A stretch of DNA of 64,000 bases from contig CM082592.2 in assembly GCA_040954595.2 (NCBI GenBank), positions 4,092,001-4,156,000 of the forward strand, read 5' to 3'. The notes beneath the pieces were generated by a model. It had not been told where the DNA came from. It worked only from the letters and a program-made list of their open reading frames with translations, and ran no database searches. Of this stretch, positions 12,981 through 21,910 are shown one piece after another. The DNA is from Balanoglossus misakiensis. Its lineage: Eukaryota; Hemichordata. A program made the position numbers and the translations under genes. The first letter of the stretch is position 1; each line of letters opens with the position of its first letter.

Positions 12981-15900
12981 GTAAGGCGTCGTTTCATTTC
13001 ATGTTGAGCGGTTTAACACTTTCCCCGGGAGTTTTTGGCCAGCCACTTCGAAGAGTGCATATGTTTTCATGTGGGGCGTGATGTCACAATCCGCTTGTTT
13101 TAAGAAATTGTGGCGATTCTAAGTTATGTACGTAAACGCCAGAGGCCATTGTAGGTACAACTTAACACGTGAACTTACAAAACGATCGACCAAAATCATC
13201 ACCCAGACATGAAGAAAAATATTTATTTAAGTGGGTTCACAAATTTAAAGAGATCTAGTCTTACAACACACGGGGCTCTAGCATGCGGCCCATTGCGCAG
13301 ACATAAATTCGCTTTCGATGTTTCAAAAAAAATTAGCGCGATTTTATGCCAATGTCACCGTGTATTCGCACTGACAAAAGTTGTAGCCTTGTTTGCATGC
13401 ATATCTCCGTGAAGAGATCTATCAAACTGGTATAACTATGAGATTTAGTAATGCATATATGAGGAGGTTTGAATAATTGTCTATTTGCTCACATTTTTTT
13501 TAATTACTTAGGAGATTGTTCTGTCAAAGCGAGGTGAGACAGATAAAGTCGAAATAAACTAAACTCATATACTATATATACATAAATCATATACCAGTAC
13601 CTTTTGCAAAGCGAGTGGAGCATATACTGTATACTGATATCGCTAAGGCGCAATCTACTATGAACAAAAAATGCATATCCATCTGATATACATTTGACTC
13701 CTGCCAGAGAAATTCAAAGAAGATGAATAATTTTCTATCCTTCATGACAACCAACTTCAAGTTTGGTCCTCTGGGTTAGAAAGTCAATATTCATAAACTT
13801 GAGAAATATATTATTCACCAGATTAAAGCTGAAAGCTGAAATCCTTGCGCATAGTTTCTGCACTAGTCTCTTATTTTAGCTGCTCATGATTGGCCGAATC
13901 AAAACAGTTTATCTAGTGTCGAGATAAGTTACAAATCTGATTACAGACCCTAAGTAGTCCAGGCGATGCGCTAAAACTGTTTCAAATGTTCGCTTTAAAC
14001 ATTCTGGCTGGACATCATTGGTGTGCAGTATACATGTAGAGTTTTTACTGTGGGAAAATTTTCCGCAGCAACTTTATCGGTCTGTCAGGTATGCTGATAA
14101 GACGAAGTAGCAATCATACAGATGAAATAAACCCGTCCAGCGCTGTTGCTTGCCCAGTGGACAAGGAGGGGAAACACCGAATTTAGTTCGCGCCAAGGAG
14201 TGCCTGTCATGTGTGATGACCAATACAATATACGGGATCTGTTGGCTATGTTTACAAAAGTACAACCATTGCATAAAATTGTGTGTTCTATACTTTAGTT
14301 TCTTGTTACTGTACGTTTTACTTCTCAAGTAATACCTAAAAGGGACGTGAGAGGGGCCATTTCAAGTTATACATCGAGAAATGTATTTCTTTAACTTAAG
14401 GGGAGTCCACAAAGTCTCTCTCTCTCTCTCTCGGTGTCCCTTTTCCATTAATTATGTTTGGTACAAGACACCATTTATGTTAATGTGTATGTGTATATGT
14501 AGTGAATCAATTTTCGAGCACATACAACTGCCATCCCGTTTGCAGGATATGAGAGTAAAAAATCTCGCCAAAACGAATAGATGGTAGAGACCGATTATTC
14601 ATTTTGGCGAGTTTTTTTTCACTCTCGTATCTTCAAATGGGATGTTTGTTATCGAACGTTGATTCACTATATGTAACGGTGTCTTGTATCAAATATAATT
14701 AATGGAAAAGGGGCAGCGAGAGAGAGACTTTGTCCCTTTAATCAAATGACACAGAACAACGGATGACATGCATGTTTGACACGCAACAATACAAATAACG
14801 AATGTGTTCTTTTCGCCATAACTCTTTTTAAACGAGGGGTGTGTGTGTAACTGTAGAACAATCGATACGCCAGTTTGTTGACGGCGACGGGGTACGCACT
14901 GTTGCTACAGCAACAATACTGCCAGCTAATCATTTCGAAGTGGGTCGCGGTCCCATCTGGTAACCAAAGGTCTCTCCATGTTTGCGCAGAATTGTCTCGC
15001 TCGCCCAAACTTCATAGCGGCGTCGCTGTGGAGCGTCGGTTTTAGTTTGGGTGTCCGGTCAAAAAATGACTAAAACCAACAGCACACAACATCACACTGT
15101 TTTGACGACGTTTTAGCATGAGAGTTGGGGTGGCCTACATTTTTGTGTCTGCCCATTTAGAACACCAGTACTATTTACCTGCGCATGTGCGACACTACAT
15201 CATGCAGAATAAACCTTTGGTGCAAAACTTGAATTTAAATACTCCGTCATGCTCTATGCAAAGCATGAGTTGGTGCAAAGCTTCTCAAGGAAGATGAAAA
15301 AGAATTCACGTCGACTTACAAACCAAATACTTAATTTTATTTTGCTTTGTGTACTCGTTGGACAACACGTACACAGCTCAGCATTTCAAACATCGTATAC
15401 GTCTGAGCGGTTTCAACAAAATGAGAGAAAAGATGTGTAGACTAAACAAATCGATATACTGATTAAAAGCTATACAGGTGACTGCTGTAGAAGTACTGTG
15501 ATGTAAATACTTTCATTTCACGCCACGGCAGACTTGTATGTGTGCTATAATTGTCAACTAACACCAAAAAGTAGAGAATACGTCTGTCGAAACTGGTCAT
15601 TTATTTAAAGGGTGGTGTGCAGTGCATTTCTTACATTCCTTGTGAAAATAAAGAACCGAGGCAGTTGTTGCTCATTGAAATCGCCGGAATCAACCGATGT
15701 ACCTACCTGTGAAAACATCGGCAAGGAACAAATACATGTAGATGCGTTATATAGCGATTTTTAAAACATCTGTACTACATTCCTTACATTTTAGCCACTT
15801 AATCATGTTGTATCTCTATAATGCTTACAAGTACACATGCATTGTTTATACATAAGTACATACAACTCCCCACTAATTGCATTTTCTTGGAATGGGCGTT

Positions 15901-18900
15901 CGTTTGGATTCGCAGGCCAGGAATTTGTCGGTGCACACCTTTTGCAAACAGTAGCAACCGGCATTTTCCACTAGACACGCCTGCCAACAAAGTCGAATGA
16001 CACAAGCCATATGGACGTAGTACCACAGGCAAACTTCACGCGTGCCGTCGCCGCGTCACACGGCGTTCTCATTTACATTTTCAGGGTCGGGGACTGTGAT
16101 GTGGAAACCACACCAAGCTCACCTTACCCACGCGACTATAATAATGGCATTGTCTATTTGTCCACTCGCGTGCTCGGAGCTATTAAATTGCAACAATTGG
16201 CCAATGAGCAACTTCGTTATAACATTACCACCATCGAAGTGACCAAATCACACACAAAGGCCCTAAACAAACAACCAAAGCCGCCCCCCCCCCTAATTGA
16301 TTGATATGGAAGTAAGCTCGGTAGTACATGCGTATATGTAACACGTTGAACAAAATCAACGCCGAGTGATGGCGCCTTACTAATGTACAGGTCAGTAATC
16401 AACTGAATAGTCGAGCCGGTTTTAACAGTAAACATTTCTTTGTTGGATTTTGACAGGCATTCTTTCTACCGACGCCCTGGAATGCCATTCTTGCAAGAAA
16501 GCTGAAACGAATGAGGAATGCAATGATGAAACTCCCGAAGAATGCAAAATGAATGACGTAGGTGTTTGTTTTTTCACTATTAAAATCAGACTGTAACCGC
16601 GCCTGCTCTATTCATTGCGTGATTTGTTGGGCTCTGCTTTACGCCACTCTCTATACTGTATATGCCTCCACCATCTATAACTTCCTGGATTTTGGGGTAC
16701 CTACCTCTAAATATTTCATCGAATATTCTGTCTATCACATGTAAATGTTAACAAGAAGAGTGGAGTTTGTTCACAGTTGACCAGTGTTTACGCATGTTTC
16801 AATACGTCAAACGGCATATACAACATTTCGTACCAAATAAAGTTGACGAAAAAGTTCAAGAGAGAGAGGGCGACTTTTTAATTTTGCTAATCCAATTCTT
16901 CTGCGCTATCTCCAGCCTATGTGTATAACTGAAGCAAAGAATCAAGACGGAGTGATTCTCTTGGACAAAGGGTGCAAGGAATCAGAGGTAAGGCGAGACA
17001 CACACACGAGCTTTAATTCGGCCTTCCGCAAATTGATTCAAATCCTCAACAGATATATTTTCTTTTTTTAACAAACTCAGCGGCTTTGACCTCCCCTGTG
17101 GAAGCCATTGTAGACTGTTGTTGACCGTGCGTACCGAATGAACAATATCAATATCAAAGATCCCGGACGAGCCCCCAATTTGTTACGGCACGCTGGCCGT
17201 TCAGTTCCGAAACAGAGCAGTGAGCAAAGATAGACTTACTGAATGTCTCGCTTTGATGAACCAATCAGCGCAGCACGCAACAAAGACGGTCAACAATAGT
17301 CACACCACAACGTTATTTCCTTACTTATGGAAACTTTTAATTATTAAAACTAAAGCATTGATAAATATAAACTGATTGTGCACTGAAAAAAAACACACAA
17401 AAATAAGTGACTACCTTAAATGTGACTAGGTGTGGAAATAAAAGACTAAAGTCCAATGTTCCGTAGCTTACGGCGAACGCGACAACAGCGCGTCAGTTCC
17501 GACGGCGAAGTTCAGTCCGAGTAGCGCTCTGGCAAAAATCCACCGGTAGACTGCACGGCTTCCAGACAAGTACAACATGAGACGGCACAGTTTCTAGACG
17601 CGGCTTCCAAACACGGCTTCCTAGAACGGCTTTTAAGCCAGCTGGTTAGAACGGAACGGACTCACACTCGCCAGTTCAATTAGCAGTTACGCCGCAACGT
17701 GGTCGGCAACGTGCAGGCTTTTATACGAGAACAAATACTGTAATGAATTCATCACACCTGGTAACAATATTCAAATAACGAAAGTAAACGATAAACACAC
17801 CTGGTCACGAAAACAATAGAAAACCTATCCTACTTAACACGATAAAGTGTAGTTGTCGAGGCAATGTCCTTTGGCATTGACGCTTTGGAGAATATCAACA
17901 ACACAGTTCGACAATGTATCGATAAAGAGTTCAAACTACGGAATTGCGATGTATTTTTCAGTTGTAAGACAAACAAGAGCTTTTCAAGAATGGAAGAAAA
18001 CACAGTCCATTTGTTAATTTTAATTGGTAAGTGGCGTATCCACAAATACTGGTTGCTTGATAATAAAAATGCCCCTGACATTGTAAATCTGGTCTACAGG
18101 CATGTCTGAACAACGAGGCGAGCAATCCACCGGAGTGCGCCGACGGCTTGGTGGCCAACAAATGTCGGTACTGCTGTGCGGAGTACGATCTGTGTAACAA
18201 TGAAACACTCAACTTCACCGCCATCGGTAAGATAGACTAAGAGATGAAAAAATCACGCCACGCCGTATCATGTTATTTCACAGTACACGACGCGTGCATT
18301 ATATTCACGGGTCGTTGATGACGCATATCAACGCAGTTCATAGACTCTCTCACAGCCCTCGGTTCGCTACAAGGCTCTTCACTGACGCGCCCTCAACCGT
18401 TTGGCAAGGGAGAAGCAGCGTTTGGTGTTGTGTAGCGAACCTCTCGCCGGGCACACATGCAATCAGTCCATGAGCCTGCATGGACGACGAGAGGGGCTGT
18501 GAGAGAGTCTACTCAGTTCATAGCAACGTTTGATAATTACATGTTCATCTCACTCTTATCATGCATACCACTACTTAGGGCGTGGTACATTGAAATCTTT
18601 CCCGTTTGTCGTGGCGTGCTATCGGCTTGCTCTGAGAGAATAGCTGGATTAAACCTGCCAGGTTATCGTGTCATGTTTCATAAATATACATGCGAACTTT
18701 AATAAACCAGATGGATATTCATAAACTGTGAAATGTATTTCTTCATTTTCAGATACCTGCGATGAAGGTGGCGAGAGCGGCGAGAAAGAACCGACCGGAC
18801 AATGTTATTCATGCAGCGGGAAAACGAGCAATGACGATTGTATGGATATTGAAGACTGTACCATGAATGACGTAAGTATGAGTAAATTATAAGTCAGCTA

Positions 18901-21322
18901 TAATGAAAAAAAAAACAGCAAATGTTTACATGCTTCCTCTTATTGGGGTATATACAGATTCTTGGGGTGCATTGCTAAAACATTCAACAAATAAAATGAT
19001 TTCTGTTCATGAGCGTGTGTTGAAAATGCAAGTGCTACTGTTAAATAGCAGTTTTTGATCTGGTCAGTTGATATTAAAAATAATCATTCACAATACGGTA
19101 ACTATATGATTAATTAATAACTGTTAAGATTATAAATAATTGTAACCATAGATCATATACAGAGATCAGAGTCGCACCATGTCTTGTACTCAAATCAAAG
19201 CCAACATGGCAAACGCCAATTGCAAGAAATGTCGTTAATGCAACTGTCTACTCACTGTTTTTTTTTGACAGCCCGGATGTCAGACTGAATTGACCAATGT
19301 TGGTGGGATCGTCTACATTTCGAAAAGGTGTAAACAAAGAAATGTAAGTAGGTACATATATTATGTGAGGGTGGGTGAGAGGGAGGGGGAGAGAGATGGA
19401 AAGTAAGAGAGATAGAGAGAGAGATATGCAGTGCATTTGTTACTACTACGTCGATATTTCATGCTATTAATTATCTGTTTGTGTTGATAATCTGTCAGTC
19501 GTGTGAAAATAATCAAGACAACAACAAAGACGAGTGCGCGGACGGGATCGTCGAACAGAAATGCCAATATTGTTGTATTGGAGATCTTTGCAATGGTGAA
19601 GACCCTACTTTTGAGGAACAAGGTAAGCTTTCAGGGAACTGATGCGTCCTATCTGGACCTGCCTATTGCCTGTAGGGCTACGGGCGCGTAAACACACAAG
19701 GTACGAAATCTGTGGTCTGGGCCAAACAGACAAGACTACTTTAAAGGCAATAGATCGTCTCACGCGCATGCGTAGGCTATAGCCAGCAAATGTTCAGCAA
19801 ATTTTCCGTTCGATGCATTCAAATAGTGGACTGCCTTCGCTTCCTTCCATATTTCATGCGCACCGTATAAGTAGATTCTGGTTTTGTCCCTCCTTTCCAC
19901 GCAAGCCGGTGTCTTTTCACGCGATCTTCGACACAGATTATGGTCGCCGCCATCTTGTCTGTTGTTAGGACAGAGCACTGCCTTATGGGATTGACTGTTC
20001 ACTAAACGTCTGTAACTAGCGGCTTCGGTTGGAACATGCGTGTGAGACGAGCTAGGCGCTTTAAAGTAGACATTTTACTTCACATGACCGAAAATTTATA
20101 AATATATCCGAGGAATGTAGTAATGTTTATTCAAATGTTCTGTTACAGCTATCGAGTGCGGTCCTTGGGGAAACTGGTCCGCATGCGGCTTTGACTGCAG
20201 CAGAACGCGAGACAGGACCTGCGTTTACACCGTCGATGGGTTTGAATATGTGGAGACGGATATGGAGGCTTGTGAAATAGAAGGAATCGACTGCAGTAAG
20301 CTATCTTATGTTATGTGCTATAATATCTCAGGCAATGTTACATCACTTGTTCTTGTGTATCACGTGACTGCATCTCAGCCAATCACGTGCTCTGAATAAT
20401 GCATAATGCGCAAGATGTGATAAATAGCGCATATCCATCATTTGCACCGTTATAACCGTAACCACAAAATATATTCCGATGTATATACACGAATTGAGAC
20501 TACATTGACAATTGTTTCGCATTTTTTTCCGTCATAGCCCTGTTGTGTTACGTATGCGAAGGTGAATATGACAACGCGGTGTGCAGGGATTTGTCGGATT
20601 GTCCGGTCGGGCAGTTCTGCCAGAACGTCATGGAGGGAGACTGCAATGGAGACGTTTTCGTTGCCAAAGGGTGAGTGAAGGCCCGGATGTTAAGATGCAT
20701 AAAAACGAAAATGGGGGGGGGGGGCATATTAAATGTCACAAAACTGTGAATTTGAAAGTTGTTTGGGTATACATAATTGAATGTTTTACTATTAGCAACA
20801 CACGTAAAAATGATCTAGGCGGACGTTACATACTGCTATACATGTAGCTGTTATACCACGTGGCAAATCCCTAATACCAATATTAATTGTATATAAGTTT
20901 GTATAAATATGTAGAAAAACATAACAGAACCCTCACGCACTATATAGTATAATATCACGTTAGTGAATTTGTCCATTTAATGTCCATGTTTTGTGTTGAT
21001 TGCATGACACGTAATATATAGGTACCAGAGCACCGCGCTTTAAACTGTCACTTCCTCTTGCAGATGCCAAGTCTACGACGAATGCGACGCGGCGACCAGG
21101 GCCAACCCGGAGTCTTGCGACCAGATCTCTCCCTTCGGCGATCTGACCGACTACCAGCTCGGCAACGGCGAAAAGTGCTCGTACTGCTGCACCGGGAACT
21201 ACTGCAACGGGCCCCTGGTTCCCCGCGAGGCACTCCAGGTCGGAGGCGGCGCCTCAGCAGTCCTCGCCGTTCCCGTGCTCGTGGCGATCAGCGCTGCTCT
21301 CGGCGTGGTGGTGAACAGATAA
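12926..21322 (+). CDS. Ly6-Ly6-TSP1-Ly6 mosaic protein, probably GPI-anchored (10 exons, 402 aa)
   Basis: I assembled ten exons by in-frame joining at GT-AG sites: 12926-12980, 16457-16557, 16916-16987, 18100-18226, 18753-18871, 19272-19343, 19499-19622, 20149-20295, 20538-20670, 21064-21322 (1209 nt). Residues 1-24 are a signal peptide. Residues 28-109 and about 136-213 are Ly6/uPAR (three-finger) domains, each opening with CxxSC and ending CC....LCN. Residues 227-272 are a TSP1-like repeat with WGNWSAC and six cysteines. Residues 276 to about 366 are a third Ly6-like domain ending CCTGNYCNG. The last 25 or so residues are small and hydrophobic after a GGGAS stretch, as in a GPI-attachment signal. 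Domains 1 and 2 share exon phases and a 24-codon middle exon, so one arose by exon-set duplication. The ligand is unknown; such proteins usually act at the cell surface or as secreted modulators. The start follows from the signal peptide; an in-frame upstream ATG at 12812 would bury it. Confidence 0.9.
14400..14737. mobile_element. Fold-back MITE copy 2, TTAA target
   Basis: 338 bp, flanked by TTAA at 14396-14399 and 14738-14741, in intron 1 of the Ly6/TSP1 gene. It aligns along its length with the copy at 12272-12620, including the block around caagacaccatttatgtt and the right end gagactttgtccct. Its left tip is altered (ggggagtccacaaagtct) and it has an expanded ct run. Confidence 0.85.
16457..16557 (+). 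CDS. Ly6/TSP1 gene exon 2 (first half of Ly6 domain 1)
   Basis: Acceptor tttgacag, donor gtaggt, ends in phase 0 after ...KMND. Contains the ECHSC start of the three-finger fold. Confidence 0.88.
16805..16885. mobile_element. Possible decayed right end of the same MITE family
   Basis: The stretch gtaccaaataaagttgacg, then aaaa, then gagagagagggcgacttt resembles the right ends of the copies at 12272 and 14400 in order and spacing, but with many mismatches. It sits in intron 2 of the Ly6/TSP1 gene. Confidence 0.3.
16916..16987 (+). CDS. Ly6/TSP1 gene exon 3 (middle of Ly6 domain 1)
   Basis: 72 nt, phase 0 at both ends; acceptor tatctccag, donor gtaagg. Same length and phases as exon 6, its counterpart in domain 2. 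Confidence 0.88.
17160..17177 (-). promoter_or_regulatory. LTR retrotransposon primer binding site, tRNA-Pro type
   Basis: The plus strand reads atcccggacgagccccca, which is the last 18 nt of metazoan tRNA-Pro including CCA. On the minus strand this is a primer binding site lying 3 nt after the end of the LTR at 17181-17839. It shows that this copy keeps the start of the internal region and was not left as a clean solo LTR. Confidence 0.85.
17181..17839 (-). mobile_element. LTR of a tRNA-Pro-primed LTR retrotransposon, copy 1 (with primer site)
   Basis: 659 bp in intron 3 of the Ly6/TSP1 gene. The plus strand begins TGTTACGG and ends TTAACA, giving TG...CA ends. Two full homologues lie at 44637-45264 and 47640-48312. 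The minus orientation follows from the adjoining primer binding site and from a minus-strand TATA box (tataaaagcc, plus strand 17716-17725). Two cacctggt motifs (one followed by cacg) lie between the TATA box and the U3 end. No matching target duplication is seen, and no gag or pol sequence is present. The superfamily (Gypsy, BEL or other) cannot be assigned. Confidence 0.85.
18100..18226 (+). CDS. Ly6/TSP1 gene exon 4 (end of Ly6 domain 1)
   Basis: Acceptor gtctacag, donor gtaaga, ends in phase 1. Encodes the diagnostic CRYCC....DLCNN end of the Ly6 fold and an NETL glycosylation site. Confidence 0.88.
18334..18523. mobile_element. Short hairpin MITE with cagttcatag flanks (hAT-like)
   Basis: A copy of cagttcatag lies at 18334-18343 and again at 18514-18523. 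Between them are inverted ends: tagactctctcacagccc on the left and ggggctgtgagagagtcta on the right, with a second inner pair, ggttcgctac and gtagcgaacc. A flanking repeat of 8 bp or more with short inverted ends suits a hAT-type non-autonomous element; a 9-bp Mutator-like duplication is an alternative. It lies in intron 4. Confidence 0.75.
18753..18871 (+). CDS. Ly6/TSP1 gene exon 5 (first half of Ly6 domain 2)
   Basis: Acceptor attttcag, donor gtaagt, phase 1 to phase 0. Ends ...CTMND, as exon 2 ends ...CKMND, which marks the internal duplication. Confidence 0.88.
19272..19343 (+). CDS. Ly6/TSP1 gene exon 6 (middle of Ly6 domain 2)
   Basis: 72 nt, phase 0 at both ends; acceptor ttttgacag, donor gtaagt. 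Counterpart of exon 3. Confidence 0.87.
19499..19622 (+). CDS. Ly6/TSP1 gene exon 7 (end of Ly6 domain 2)
   Basis: Acceptor ctgtcag, donor gtaagc, ends in phase 1. Encodes CQYCCIGDLCNG, the Ly6 end motif. Confidence 0.87.
19745..20060. mobile_element. TTAA-flanked MITE of a second family
   Basis: 316 bp in intron 7, with TTAA at 19741-19744 and 20061-20064. The left end reads aggcaatagatcgtctcac and the right end, read on the minus strand, agcgcctagctcgtctcac. Both continue with a cgcatg block, giving inverted repeats of about 26 bp. The ctac-type bases outside TTAA also pair, so the true ends may lie a few bp further out. No coding capacity is credible. Confidence 0.75.
20149..20295 (+). 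CDS. Ly6/TSP1 gene exon 8 (TSP1-like repeat)
   Basis: 147 nt, phase 1 at both ends, so a cleanly insertable module. Encodes CGPWGNWSAC, an arginine-rich RTRDRTC strand and six cysteines, the layered Trp/Arg pattern of a thrombospondin type 1 repeat. At about 48 aa it is near the usual 50-60. Confidence 0.87.
20538..20670 (+). CDS. Ly6/TSP1 gene exon 9 (first part of Ly6-like domain 3)
   Basis: Acceptor gtcatag, donor gtgagt, ends in phase 2. Begins LLCYVCEG, the CxxC start of a Ly6 fold. The exon layout differs from domains 1 and 2, so domain 3 was not part of the recent duplication. Confidence 0.85.
21064..21322 (+). CDS. Ly6/TSP1 gene exon 10 (end of Ly6 domain 3 and GPI signal)
   Basis: Acceptor cttgcag, stop TAA at 21320. 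Encodes CSYCCTGNYCNG, then a linker with GGGAS and a hydrophobic tail (AVLAVPVLVAISAALGVVV) ending NR. Much more G+C-rich than the other exons. Confidence 0.87.
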
Positions 21323-21802
21323 ACGATGATGGCGCTGTTACATCTGCGACTGCAGCAGGTCACAACTAAACATTTATATATACATGTACGTGAAGAACAC
21401 TAAACCTGCCGGTGTCAAATTCTCAACATCATTGTAATGCGAAATTCTACTTAAGAGAAGGCGCGCGACTTGATCTGTGTAAATAGGACACACGCAGACA
21501 GTTTGTAGTATTACCATAGCAACTTAACTCGTGTTTTGCTGTAAACTTGCTTAACGAAACTTTCACCTTTTATTAAGTCAAATTGCATAAAATCGAAGCC
21601 AATGGTAATGAGAGATGATTTATACCTCAAATGTCTTTTGAACTTCAAAATCCCAAAAAGAAAGTGAACGCGATCATATCCGAGTCCAAAAAGGGGTTAG
21701 AAATAGTGAAAACCTTTGTGTTTCCGAGTTACAGAATTTTTAATGGTGTGGGGGCACAAAACTGCTTTTAACGACGACGCAGATTCATGGCAACATTTGC
21801 GA

Positions 21803-21910
21803 AATAAAGCGCTATATATATAGGGCTGCGTACTACTACATGACATGGGGTACACGTAGGATGCAATATTTATACACAATGAAGCGAAAAGTGTCATTTC
21901 TGCGAATAAA
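21803..21910 (+). terminator. Candidate polyadenylation signals of the Ly6/TSP1 gene
   Basis: AATAAA occurs at 21803-21808 and 21905-21910, about 480 and 580 bp after the stop codon. These are the first strong hexamers downstream. Which is used cannot be told. Confidence 0.4.

Noticed and set aside
17160-17177. tRNA-Pro gene
   Set aside because: Only the last 18 nt with encoded CCA are present, directly beside an LTR tip. It is a primer binding site; nuclear tRNA genes do not normally encode CCA in animals.
20711-20722. Poly-G run (and others near 28492, 29709, 32481, 49383, 57781)
   Set aside because: Simple homopolymers scattered across the window with no shared context. Possible sequencing weak points but not features of interest.
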